NCBI GenBank assembly: GCA_003343805.1
Contig: QAKM01000097.1
Span: forward strand, 1-64,000
DNA length: 64,000 bases
DNA from: Bacillota bacterium
GTDB taxonomy: Bacteria; Bacillota; Clostridia; Christensenellales; Borkfalkiaceae
Direction: 5' to 3'
Part shown: positions 41,687 to 49,264 of the stretch, in pieces
How positions within the stretch are numbered: position 1 is the first letter of the stretch
Layout of the letters: the number at the start of each line of letters is the position of its first letter
The notes under the pieces: model-generated
What the model saw: the letters and a program-made list of their open reading frames with translations, nothing else
Told to the model about the DNA's origin: nothing
The model's database searches: none
Made by a program: the position numbers and the translations under genes

Positions 41687-41718
41687 TCGGAGAAGGACAT
41701 ATCAATTAAGGAGACATC

Positions 41719-42087
41719 ATGGAAGAGAACGTGATCGAGACCGCGCAGCCCGCAGAGGCAGAAGTCGCGGCACCCGTTGAGGCAGCGCCCGCAGCAGCCG
41801 AGCAGCAGCCCGCCCCCGTCCGTGAGGCGCGTGAGCCCAGAGAGACGAGAGAGCGCCCCGCTAAGAGAAACTACAAGAAGCAGAGCCGCAAGGTCTGCAT
41901 CTTCTGCCAGGAGAAGGCAGCCAAGATCGACTATAAAGACGTCGCAAAGCTGCGCAAGTTCATCGCAGAGGGCGGCAAGATCCTGCCCCGCCGCATGACC
42001 GGCACCTGCGCAAAGCACCAGAGAGAGCTCGCCGTCGCCATCAAGCGCGCCCGCGTTGCATCCCTCCTGCCCTTCAAGGCAGACTAA
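41719..42087 (+). CDS. rpsR: 30S ribosomal protein S18 with long N-terminal extension
   Basis: 122 residues. The S18 core (about 50-122) has [40 protein letters not shown] and [10 protein letters not shown]. The CxxC and later Cys suggest a zinc-binding S18. The core is preceded by about 50 Ala/Glu/Pro/Arg-rich residues ([20 protein letters not shown]), longer than the usual 75-90-residue S18. The ATG at 41719 follows AAGGAGA, so the extension is real if that site is used. Last gene of the operon; the repeat-rich spacer follows its stop. Confidence 0.95.
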   Translation: MEENVIETAQPAEAEVAAPVEAAPAAAEQQPAPVREAREPRETRERPAKRNYKKQSRKVCIFCQEKAAKIDYKDVAKLRKFIAEGGKILPRRMTGTCAKHQRELAVAIKRARVASLLPFKAD

Positions 42088-42091
42088 ATAA

Positions 42092-42136
42092 TTTCGCGAA
42101 AATCTTTTTGCTTCGCAAAAATCTTTCCGCGAGTTT
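42092..42136 (+). repeat. AT-rich hairpin after rpsR
   Basis: TTTTTGC-TTC-GCAAAAA (42105-42118) inside longer CGCG arms. A related GCGAAAATCTTTTT string recurs at 42390-42403, so it seems to belong to the same repeat family. Confidence 0.5.
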
Positions 42137-42139
42137 TAA

Positions 42140-42195
42140 GCGCCAAGTATGGCGCAAATTGAGTGAGCCAGCGCAGGGAAACCCTGCTCGGCTCA
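42140..42195 (+). repeat. Structured repeat, 3'-half copy (P0)
   Basis: Hairpin GCGCC-AAGTAT-GGCGC (42140-42155), the octamer AAATTGAG, then a second hairpin: outer TGAGCC/GGCTCA, inner GCAGGG/CCCTGC, with an AGC/TC internal loop (42164-42195). This is the same architecture as the 3' halves of the two full copies, with different paired bases. It lies 52 bases after the rpsR stop and may serve as its terminator (TTTCATTTT follows). Confidence 0.7.
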
Positions 42196-42204
42196 TTTCA
42201 TTTT

Positions 42205-42376
42205 GTTCACACTTTTTTGCTTACGCAAAAAAGTCGTGAGGGGTGAAGTTTAGGCACCTAAATTGCTTAATTGCCCACGAACGCATCTGTCATTCGAATG
42301 ACAGTAAGCCTCTGGCAAGAGGCAAATTGAGCCCCGCAGCGCAAAAGCGTGGTTTTGCTCGCGGAAGTAATTTAGG
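42205..42376 (+). ncRNA. Full copy of a structured repeat element, sense to rpsR (P)
   Basis: About 172 bases. In order: bulged hairpin TCAC-x-CTTTTTTGC/GCAAAAAAG-xx-GTGA (42207-42239), then AGGGGTG; strand CCTAAATTGCTT (42257-42268), which pairs with AAGTAATTTAGG (42365-42376) as a closing helix with one G-U; palindrome CTGTCATT-CG-AATGACAG (42287-42304); hairpin GCCTC/GAGGC (42308-42323); AAATTGAG; hairpin CCGC-AGC-GCAAAA ... TTTTGC-TC-GCGG (42334-42364). The leftward copy M has the same order with compensated stems. No known RNA family is recognised; an RNA or a mobile repeat are both possible. Confidence 0.55.
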
Positions 42377-42428
42377 AAGCAGGGATTTTGCGAAAATCTT
42401 TTTACGAGAAGCAAATCGTAAAACAAAG

Positions 42429-42459
42429 AACAGGCAGTTTCGGCTGCCTGTTTATTTTT
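42429..42459 (+). terminator. Rightward terminator in the rpsR-lysC spacer
   Basis: Stem AACAGGCAG/CTGCCTGTT followed by TATTTTTG. A probable end point for the rpsR transcript and repeat copy P. Confidence 0.9.
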
Positions 42460-42465
42460 GACCAA

Positions 42466-42497
42466 AACAAACGGAAGCGGGCGGCAAATGCCGCCCG
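42466..42497 (-). terminator. Leftward terminator in the rpsR-lysC spacer
   Basis: Perfect stem CGGGCGGC/GCCGCCCG (42478-42497) followed on the leftward RNA by CTTCCGTTTGTTTTGG. It would end the lysC transcript after copies M and M2. Confidence 0.7.
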
Positions 42498-42513
42498 TTC
42501 ATCTTAATTGTTC

Positions 42514-42627
42514 CAAAAAGACATCGGAGCCCGCGGCCGAATAAGCAAGTTAAAGCCGCGCGTTCCACTCCCCTCACGGCTGTTTTGCCTGCGCAAAACA
42601 GCGTGAATTTAGCTGATCTCTTCCGCG
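42514..42627 (-). repeat. Structured repeat, 5'-half copy (M2) with lysC tail
   Basis: About 112 bases that repeat 42726-42837 with only a few differences (one single-base indel and about three substitutions seen). Read leftward it begins with the last 19 bases of lysC including TAA (42627-42609), then the TCACG-CTGTTTTGC/GCAAAACAG hairpin and the downstream strand. It lacks the 3' half of the element. Confidence 0.85.
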
Positions 42628-42648
42628 ACATCCCCGATGAAACTTCTT

Positions 42649-42818
42649 CTTCAAACTTGTTCCGCGAGCAAGGTCTCCTTGCGCTGCGGGACCCAATCTG
42701 CCCTATGCTTAGGGCTTATTGTTCTCAAAAGACATCGGAGCCCGCGGCCGAGTAAGCAAGTTAAAGCCGGCGTTCCACTCCCCTCACGGCTGTTTTGCCT
42801 GCGCAAAACAGCGTGAAC
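42649..42818 (-). ncRNA. Full copy of the structured repeat element, sense to lysC (M)
   Basis: About 170 bases starting at the base after the lysC stop. Leftward order matches copy P: bulged hairpin TCACG-CTGTTTTGC/GCAAAACAG-C-CGTGA, AGGGGAGTGG, strand CTTTAACTTG (42766-42757) that can pair with CAAGTTTGAAG (42659-42649), hairpin GCCCT-AAGCAT-AGGGC (42715-42700), AGATTGGG, hairpin CCGC-AGC-GCAAGG ... CCTTGC-TC-GCGG. The AGC/TC internal loop is identical in P0, P and M although the flanking stems differ. Transcribed with lysC if real. Confidence 0.55.
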
Positions 42819-44153
42819 TTAGCTGATCTCTTCCGCGCCCGTGAAGAATTCTTCGTAGACGGCGCGGAGGGTGCGCTCGTAGTTCTCGTCGTCGACGCCG
42901 ACGATGATGTTGAGCTCGGACGAGCCCTGGTCGATCATGCGCACGTTGACGCCCGCCCCTGCAATGGCGGAAAAGACGCGCGCCGAAGTACCGACGTTCC
43001 GGCTCATGCCGTGGCCGACGACCGCGATGAGGGAGATGCGGTCAAAGACGCGCATCTGGTCGGGATGCACCGCCTCCTTGATCTCCGCGATGATCTGCTC
43101 CAGAACGCCGCTTTTCAGATGCGCCCCGTCGATGATGAAGGACATGGTGTCGATGCCCGTCGGGATATGCTCGAAGGAGACACCGTGGTTTTCGAGCACG
43201 GTCAGGATCTTGCGGGCAAAGCCGATCTCGAGGTTCATGAGCGATTTCTCGACGAAAATGACGGTGAAGTTCTTCTTTCCGGCAACGCCCGTGACCGTCC
43301 TGCCCGAGAAGCGGTACTTGGACGTGGGCATGATGAGCGTGCCCTCGTCCTCGGGGCGGAAGGTATTCTTGATGCGGATGGGGATATCCGCCTCGCGCAC
43401 GGGGAAGATGGACTCGCTGTGCAAGACGTTTGCACCCATGTAGGAGAGCTCGCGCAGCTCCTTATAGGAGAGCGAGCGGATGGGCACGGGGTTTTCCACG
43501 ATGCGGGGATCGCACGCGAGGAAGCCGCTCACGTCCGTCCAATTCTCATAGAGGGCCGCCCCAGCCGCCCTTGCGACGATGGCGCCGGAAATATCCGAGC
43601 CGCCGCGGGAGAACGTTCTGACCTTTCCGTCCGCCCCCTCGCCGTAAAAGCCCGTGACGAGCGCCCTGGGCTTGCCCGAAAGTGCGCGGGCAAGAAGCTC
43701 GAAGGAGCGTGCGCCGTCCAATTTTCCCGAAGCGTCGAACTTGATGACGTCGCGCGCGTCGATGAAGGGAATGTTGAGGAGCGCCGCCATGATGCGGCCC
43801 GAGAGATACTCCCCGCGGGAAGCCGCAAAATCGGCCGTCTTTTCCTCTTCGATGGCGTTTTTCGTCTCGTTGAGGACGCTCTCGATGTCGAAGCCCAAAT
43901 CGAGCTCCTGCACGATGCCGCGGAAGCGGGCGCAGATCTTCTCGAACGCCTCGCCGCAGCGGCCCGTCTCCTCCACCTCTTTGTGCGTCTCGTAGAGGAG
44001 GTCGGTGACCTTGATGTCCCCGCTGAACCGCTTCCCGGGTGCCGAGACGACGATGTATCTGCGCTCGGGATCGCTCTCGAAGATGTCCTTCACGCGCCGC
44101 ATGGTCATGCCGTCCGCCATGGACGTGCCGCCGAATTTGCAAACCTTAATCAT
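42819..44153 (-). CDS. lysC: Aspartate kinase
   Basis: First enzyme of the lysine/threonine/methionine pathway; 444 residues. The kinase part has KFGGTSMADGMTMRRV, VSAPGKR and TFSRGGSDISGAIVARA; two ACT domains follow (TVIFVEKSLMNLEIGFARKI and SLIAVVGHGMSRNVGTSARV, then GSSELNIIVGVDDENYERTL), so feedback control by an amino acid is likely. It is not fused to homoserine dehydrogenase. Its start overlaps the DUF1015 gene by eight bases. The last 19 bases are duplicated 210 bp downstream together with repeat DNA. Confidence 0.96.
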   Translation of the reverse strand: MIKVCKFGGTSMADGMTMRRVKDIFESDPERRYIVVSAPGKRFSGDIKVTDLLYETHKEVEETGRCGEAFEKICARFRGIVQELDLGFDIESVLNETKNAIEEEKTADFAASRGEYLSGRIMAALLNIPFIDARDVIKFDASGKLDGARSFELLARALSGKPRALVTGFYGEGADGKVRTFSRGGSDISGAIVARAAGAALYENWTDVSGFLACDPRIVENPVPIRSLSYKELRELSYMGANVLHSESIFPVREADIPIRIKNTFRPEDEGTLIMPTSKYRFSGRTVTGVAGKKNFTVIFVEKSLMNLEIGFARKILTVLENHGVSFEHIPTGIDTMSFIIDGAHLKSGVLEQIIAEIKEAVHPDQMRVFDRISLIAVVGHGMSRNVGTSARVFSAIAGAGVNVRMIDQGSSELNIIVGVDDENYERTLRAVYEEFFTGAEEIS

Positions 44154-45306
44154 AACTGATCTCCCTGCCCTCTAAATAGTAGCGCTTTTCTTCCGACTCG
44201 CCGATGGAGAACGTCTTGCGCGGGAATCTCTTTCCCTTTTTGAGGGTCGTAAAAATTTCCTCTCTGTCCAATTCCGGCATGGCGACTGCCGCGCAGTCCT
44301 CGCCGGGGTCTTTCAGGATCTCGTCGCCGTGGACGTAGTCCACGCGGCCTTCGTTGTGCCGGAGATATTCCGCGATCGCCTCGTCCGTGCGCGCGACGCA
44401 CTCGGGCGCGGATGCGATCTTGGGATAGAGCGTGTTCCCCTTCCGCACACAGGGCAGCCTGTCTGAAAACCAGGAGCAGAACACCTCGGTCTCCGTCTCC
44501 TTGACGAGGCGGTGGATGGGATGGAAGGACACGGCTTCGTCAAAGACGTTGACCATCTCCACCAGCGTAAAGCGGGCGGGATGGTTGCGCCGCTCCGCCT
44601 CGGGGAGCTTTTGTTTGACTTCCTCCCAATAGGCCTTGGCGGCCGCCACCGAATGATTGCCGTCTGCGACCGCAAAACAGGGGCTCGCCAACCCCGAAAG
44701 GGTGTGCAGCACGTCGATGGAGAGATACTCGGGGATGAAATACCCCGCAAGATGTCCGCCGTGCTCCATAAGGTCGAAGTCATAGAGTTTTTCGAGCTCC
44801 TCCCCTTCGAGAGAGCGCATGAGCTTGTTCTTCTTGTCCCGGTAAAAGACCATCGCGTGCGGGAACTCGACGAGCGCGCCCCTCCTTACCGCCACACGGG
44901 CGGGCAGGCGGGAGGGAACGACCTCCTCCGTCGCACGGATGAGCGCCGAGGAGCCCTCCTCGTAGGAATATTCCTCGAGGTCGATGCAGGCGAGAAGGCC
45001 CTTGCGGACGCCCGCGTGCGTCGAACGTTCGACGAGCACGAGCCCGCGCGCCGTCTTGTGCATCCATCCCTCTTCGAGCGCAAAGCGCATATTGCGGTGG
45101 ATGGCCTCGATACGCTCCTCGTCGTTCTCGCCGAGGTAGGCCTCGGGCAAGATCATATGAAATGCAGAGGGCGCGTCGCCCACTTCCCTTGCGACGCGCT
45201 CCCAATACCCCCTGTCGGAGGTAAATTGATCGCAGGCGATGACCGCCCATTTGCGAAATCCCTTGGCGGGCAGAAGCACCCGCGGGATCCTGAAACAATT
45301 TTTCAT
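44146..45306 (-). CDS. DUF1015 family protein
   Basis: 386 residues. The DUF1015 pattern is clear: VLLPAKGFRKWAVIACDQFT, YWERVAREVGDAPSAFHMIL, VADGNHSVAAAKAYWEEV and LVEMVNVFDEAVSFHPIHRL. The conserved ADGNHS segment is the best marker. The start at 45306 leaves seven bases after the mini-CdaR stop; no good ribosome site is seen, so it may depend on coupling. It overlaps lysC by eight bases. The family occurs beside amino-acid or serine-kinase genes, but its role is not settled. Confidence 0.9.
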   Translation of the reverse strand: MKNCFRIPRVLLPAKGFRKWAVIACDQFTSDRGYWERVAREVGDAPSAFHMILPEAYLGENDEERIEAIHRNMRFALEEGWMHKTARGLVLVERSTHAGVRKGLLACIDLEEYSYEEGSSALIRATEEVVPSRLPARVAVRRGALVEFPHAMVFYRDKKNKLMRSLEGEELEKLYDFDLMEHGGHLAGYFIPEYLSIDVLHTLSGLASPCFAVADGNHSVAAAKAYWEEVKQKLPEAERRNHPARFTLVEMVNVFDEAVSFHPIHRLVKETETEVFCSWFSDRLPCVRKGNTLYPKIASAPECVARTDEAIAEYLRHNEGRVDYVHGDEILKDPGEDCAAVAMPELDREEIFTTLKKGKRFPRKTFSIGESEEKRYYLEGREISYD

Positions 45307-45313
45307 GAACCGA

Positions 45314-45421
45314 TCAGATGATGTTGACGATGATGACCGCGGCAAGGCTCAGGGCAAGCGCGATGAGCTTGAGCGGGATATTCTTGGTGAAGAGATCTTT
45401 GATGAATTTTCCGAACGTCAT
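45314..45421 (-). CDS. 35-residue CdaR/YbbR-like membrane anchor peptide
   Basis: A small gene overlapping the cdaA stop by four bases (ATGA). The peptide opens MTFGKFIKDLFTKNIPLKLI and ends in a hydrophobic helix (ALALSLAAVIIVNII). It matches the N-terminal anchor of CdaR/YbbR proteins (basic residues, N-x-P-L-K, then IAL helix), and cdaA-cdaR is the standard gene order. The extracytoplasmic YbbR domains are wholly missing: TGA follows the helix and the next gene starts seven bases on. Either a minimal CdaA partner or a decayed cdaR. It was found by its position after cdaA. Confidence 0.72.
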   Translation of the reverse strand: MTFGKFIKDLFTKNIPLKLIALALSLAAVIIVNII

Positions 45422-46233
45422 GACCGTCTGCCCTCCGTGTTAAATTCCTTCCAATAGTAGTCGCGCAGGAACTTCTTGAGCGATTCCGAATCGACGTAGC
45501 GGGTGATCTCGCCGCGCTTGACGACGGAGACGATCCCCGTCTCCTCCGAGACGACGATGGCGGAAACGTCCGCCGCTTCCGTCACGCCGATGGCGGCGCG
45601 GTGACGAGTACCGTAATCTTTGGGGAAATCGCGCTGGGTGAGGGGCAGGAAACAGCCCGCCGCCTGGATCTTGTCGCCATAGATGATCATGGCGCCGTCA
45701 TGCAGGGGCGCCTTGGGGATGAAGATGCCCTCGATGAGCTGGTTGGAGATCTTCGCGCCCAGAGAGACGCCGCTTTCGATGATCTCCTTGGGAAGATTCC
45801 CGTTGGAGAGCACGATGAGCGCGCCGATGTTGGCCTTGGAAAGGCTCTGCACCGCCTTGACGATGGAGCCGATGTATTCCTCTGCCCGCGAACCGACGGC
45901 GGACGTCGAGTCCATCGTCGTTGCCGCGGTCCCCCGCTTGCCCGCCCAGATCTGGCGCTTGATCTCCGTACTGAACAGGAGCAGGAAAAAGACGCTCTGG
46001 AGCATGAGATAGATGACGTAAGCGTTGGAATCCAGCCCGGGCGCAAGGATCATGACGATCCCGACCGCAAGGGTGAGGACGGAATAGACGATGATGAGGT
46101 ACTTGGCGTTGTTCTCCTTCAGCGTACGGAACACAAAGTACATCAGCACAAACAGGAGCACCCACTCCAGAAAATACAGCGGAATGGACTGTGTATCCTG
46201 AAACATTTCTTTGAGCGATTCCCAGATCCGCAT
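45418..46233 (-). CDS. cdaA: Diadenylate cyclase CdaA
   Basis: Membrane c-di-AMP synthase, 271 residues. Start at 46233 (MRIWESLKEMFQDTQSIPLY) follows GAAGGAG. Three membrane helices lie within about 20-95. The DAC domain has GALIVLSNGNLPKEIIESGV, the catalytic PLHDGAMIIYGD and GTRHRAAIGVTEAAD (DGA and RHR motifs), all intact. It is followed by the CdaR-like peptide; the usual third gene, glmM, is not in this window. A promoter lies 30-60 bases upstream. Confidence 0.96.
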   Translation of the reverse strand: MRIWESLKEMFQDTQSIPLYFLEWVLLFVLMYFVFRTLKENNAKYLIIVYSVLTLAVGIVMILAPGLDSNAYVIYLMLQSVFFLLLFSTEIKRQIWAGKRGTAATTMDSTSAVGSRAEEYIGSIVKAVQSLSKANIGALIVLSNGNLPKEIIESGVSLGAKISNQLIEGIFIPKAPLHDGAMIIYGDKIQAAGCFLPLTQRDFPKDYGTRHRAAIGVTEAADVSAIVVSEETGIVSVVKRGEITRYVDSESLKKFLRDYYWKEFNTEGRRS

Positions 46234-46266
46234 GGTTTCTCCTTCGTTACGCATCGTTTCTCATTT

Positions 46267-46295
46267 ATTATACCCGCATCGGGGCAAAAAAGCAA
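46267..46295 (-). promoter_or_regulatory. cdaA promoter
   Basis: Leftward TTGCTT (46295-46290), 17-bp spacer, TATAAT (46272-46267). Confidence 0.75.
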
Positions 46296-46328
46296 AGTTT
46301 TTTGTGCTTATTTTGCATGGAAATTGTT

Positions 46329-47300
46329 TCATGCAAAGAATATTTTTGCAACGGCCGCGTCGTAGGCGCCCGTTTTGGTGTATGCCCCGCTGCGCGAGGC
46401 GGCAAGCAGCGAAAAGAGCTCCTGATAGAGGGCGGCGACCTTCTCTTTCCCGAGGCGGGAGAGGAGCTGGCGGTCCTTCTGCACGGCAAACGGCTTGATG
46501 CCCAGGATCGAAGAGATCTCCTTGTCGCTCCCCGTCATGCGGGAGACTTCGGTCAGCGTCCGGAAGTGCGAGGTGAGCGCCGCAAGCACGCCGTTTTCGT
46601 CCATCCCCTTGAGCATGAGATCGGAGGCGATCTCCGAAAAGGCGGAAAAATCTCGGCGCGAGGCGGCCTGCGTCAGTTCGTAGATCTTGTATTCGACGTC
46701 CTTTGCGACGTACTCCTTGACGAGCGCCGACGTGATGCGGCCCTCCGAGAGCGGCACGAGCTTTTCCACCTCGAGGCGCATCCGCGCGGCATCGCGCGCG
46801 CAGTAGGAGACGAGCAGCTCCGCGGCATCCGTATCGATGGCAACGCCCTGCCGGCGCACCAGGCCGAACAGCCAGCGCGAGAGCATCTCCTCGCTCTCCC
46901 TGCCGCAGTCGACGAACGTGACGCCCGCCTTCTTCTTTAAGTCCGCGGCGCCCGCCTTTTTGCCCGCATTGACGATGAGAAGCACTGTCGAGGAGCAGGG
47001 CTTCTCCGCATAGGGCTTCAGGATCTCCCACTCGCGCTCGGTGGGATAGAACTCATAGACGCGCACGAGCCGCCTCTCATCCAGAAAGGGGAGCACATAC
47101 AGGCTGTCGCGAAAGGCGGGAAGGCCGCCCTTGAGAGCCTCTCCCTCGGCGCGCACATCGTTGAGGAGGGGCTGGGTGATGCCGCACGCCTCGCGGATGG
47201 CACGCACGGCGTGGTCACGGAAGTAGGCCTCCTCCCCCTCGATGAGATAGACGGGCTCGATCTTCTCCTTTAAACTTTGCGTGAGCTGCGTGAACTTCAT
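46329..47300 (-). CDS. holA: DNA polymerase III subunit delta
   Basis: Clamp-loader subunit, 323 residues. It opens MKFTQLTQSLKEKIEPVYLI and has EGEEAYFRDHAVRAI, the usual HolA start, then the C-terminal helical collar with SRRDFSAFSEIASDLMLKGM and LLSRLGKEKVAALYQELFSL. It overlaps comEC by four bases (ATGA), the normal Firmicutes comEC-holA pairing. Confidence 0.94.
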   Translation of the reverse strand: MKFTQLTQSLKEKIEPVYLIEGEEAYFRDHAVRAIREACGITQPLLNDVRAEGEALKGGLPAFRDSLYVLPFLDERRLVRVYEFYPTEREWEILKPYAEKPCSSTVLLIVNAGKKAGAADLKKKAGVTFVDCGRESEEMLSRWLFGLVRRQGVAIDTDAAELLVSYCARDAARMRLEVEKLVPLSEGRITSALVKEYVAKDVEYKIYELTQAASRRDFSAFSEIASDLMLKGMDENGVLAALTSHFRTLTEVSRMTGSDKEISSILGIKPFAVQKDRQLLSRLGKEKVAALYQELFSLLAASRSGAYTKTGAYDAAVAKIFFA

Positions 47301-49237
47301 AGCTTCTTGATTATACCATCTTCGAGCAAAAATTTCAAGCCCCCGCTGCCCTTCCCCACAAAGAAATCGGCATTCCCCTCGCTGCGGGAAAAGTCCACCT
47401 CCACGGCGATATCCTCTGCAAGCAGCCACATCCCCTCCCGCGTAAAGCGGAAGGAGAGCTCCCCGTAGGAAAAGGCCTCGCCGAACTTCAGCCGCGTCTC
47501 GTGCAGCCCGCTCTCGACGGGGTCGGCAAGGCGCACCTCCTCCGCATCGAGAAAGACCGCCGTATTGAGAAGGTCCTCCTCCAGCGCGACGACAGCCGTC
47601 AGCGTGCCGCCACAGGTGCGGGAAAGGAAGTCCTCACACTCGTCCAGCGAAATATCGCCGCCGATGACGAGGACGTGCTCGGTGCGCGTCTCCACGAGGA
47701 GCGCGGCGCCCTCCCCTTCCTCGTACACCGTGAGCCGGCAGCCCGCAAAGACGAAATTGTTGAGCGTGAGCACGAGCGCAAAAAGAGCGCACCCGAGGAC
47801 GGCAGCGGCTGCCCGCACCGGGCGGCGCATCTGCATCCGCGGGGATAAAAAGCCGCAGAAGAACAGAAAAAGAACACCGCCCGCGCCGAGCACAAAGCCC
47901 GAGAGGACGAGCGTCCAGTCGGAAAACGAGAGGACGAGGATGAGAAGCGCGAACAGTCCCTCCGGAAGCGCCAGCAATACGCCCGCCGCAAAGGGCAGAA
48001 GAAGCGCGAGCGCCGCTGAAAGGAGCGTACACAGGAAGAACACGGGCACGAGCGGCACGAGAAGGAGGTTCAGAAGCGTGCTCCACACCGAAAGATACCC
48101 GAAGGACGAGAGCAGGATGGGCGCCGTCGTGAGCTGCGCCGCAAGCGTCGGTGCAAGAGCGCCCGCAACGGCACGCGGAAGATGCAGCCGGCGGAAGGCG
48201 CGGGAGAAGCTCCCCGAAAAGAGCGAAAGCCCCAGGCACGCCCCGAAGGAGAGGCGGAAGCCCGCCGCATACCACTGCGCGGGAAAGAGAAGGAGCACGA
48301 CGACGGCGGCAAAAGCGAGCGTTTCGAGCCCGTCTGCCTTACGTCCGAACGCCCGCGAGGCGCCGAACACGCCGCACATCAGCGCGGCACGCAGCGAAGA
48401 GACGGTAAACCCGCAGAAGGCGCAGTACCCGAAGGCAAGCAGCCAAGACGGGATCCACGCAAAGCGCCCGAGCTTGCGGAAGAGCAGCATCGCCGCCCCG
48501 AACAGCACACCGATGTGGAGACCCGAGACGGCAAAGATGTGCGCGATGCCGCCCTTGCGCACCGTCTCTTTGAGCCCCTCTTCGATGACGCCCGAGCTCC
48601 CCGAGAGCAGCGCATAGGCGAGCGATGCCTCGTCGCGGTCCATATTCCCGCCGAGCATTTCGTACAATTTTCCGTTGAGGCGAAGGAACGGATCGGCGCT
48701 CTCCGCCGAGGCGATGAGTTCCCGCACGGACACCGTGTAGCGGATGTCGGAGGCAAAGTCGTTCCGGGCGTAGGCGCTCCTTTCAAAGGGATCGCTCTTT
48801 TCGGGCGTCCCCTCAAAGACGATGAGATCGCCCGGCACGGCGCAGTCGGCGGGGAGGATGGCGCGGCACTTCCCCTCCGTCCCCTCGCCGTCGAAAAAGA
48901 GATCGTCGAGCACGGCGATGGAATACCCCTGCCGTTCGGAGACGGAGAGGACGGTCGCCGTCACGGTGTACTCGCCCGTCGGCAGGCCCTCCCGATAGCG
49001 CGCAAGGGCAAGGTGCATGAGCCCTGCGCCCATCCCCGCAAAGAGGGGCACGATGAGAAGGAGGGACAGGAGCCGCTTCTTTCCAAAGGGCGGGAGGGCG
49101 AGAAGGAGCAGCACGCCGAAGAAAAACAAAAAGGCAGGCTCCCACTCCGAAAAGCGGATGCTGCCATAGAGATCCAGCCCGAAGAGGAGCGAGAGCGCAC
49201 AAAAAAGGAGGGGCCGGAAATTGAGTATCTTCTTCAT
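47297..49237 (-). CDS. comEC: ComEC/Rec2-type DNA uptake channel, degenerate C-terminal domain
   Basis: 646 residues. Start at 49237 after GAGGAG. An N-terminal DUF4131-like part (to about 160) is followed by the competence channel with GGIAHIFAVSGLHIGVLFGA and SSLRAALMCGVFG and about ten membrane helices to about 500. The C-terminal metallo-beta-lactamase-like domain that normally carries HxHxDH is present only as a shell (CRLTVYEEGEGAALLVETRT, VVALEEDLLNTAVF); no HxHxDH is found. DNA uptake could still occur without the presumed nuclease activity. A strong hairpin lies upstream of the gene. Confidence 0.9.
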   Translation of the reverse strand: MKKILNFRPLLFCALSLLFGLDLYGSIRFSEWEPAFLFFFGVLLLLALPPFGKKRLLSLLLIVPLFAGMGAGLMHLALARYREGLPTGEYTVTATVLSVSERQGYSIAVLDDLFFDGEGTEGKCRAILPADCAVPGDLIVFEGTPEKSDPFERSAYARNDFASDIRYTVSVRELIASAESADPFLRLNGKLYEMLGGNMDRDEASLAYALLSGSSGVIEEGLKETVRKGGIAHIFAVSGLHIGVLFGAAMLLFRKLGRFAWIPSWLLAFGYCAFCGFTVSSLRAALMCGVFGASRAFGRKADGLETLAFAAVVVLLLFPAQWYAAGFRLSFGACLGLSLFSGSFSRAFRRLHLPRAVAGALAPTLAAQLTTAPILLSSFGYLSVWSTLLNLLLVPLVPVFFLCTLLSAALALLLPFAAGVLLALPEGLFALLILVLSFSDWTLVLSGFVLGAGGVLFLFFCGFLSPRMQMRRPVRAAAAVLGCALFALVLTLNNFVFAGCRLTVYEEGEGAALLVETRTEHVLVIGGDISLDECEDFLSRTCGGTLTAVVALEEDLLNTAVFLDAEEVRLADPVESGLHETRLKFGEAFSYGELSFRFTREGMWLLAEDIAVEVDFSRSEGNADFFVGKGSGGLKFLLEDGIIKKL

Positions 49238-49264
49238 GGCTGCTCCTCCTCTGTCGTTTTTGGT

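Noticed and set aside
42560-42580. A T-box-like string (AGGGGAGTGGAACGCGCGG) in the repeat after lysC
   Set aside because: It lies downstream of a gene, is followed by no coding frame and lacks a stem I specifier loop; the resemblance to AGGGTGG-ACCGCG is partial.
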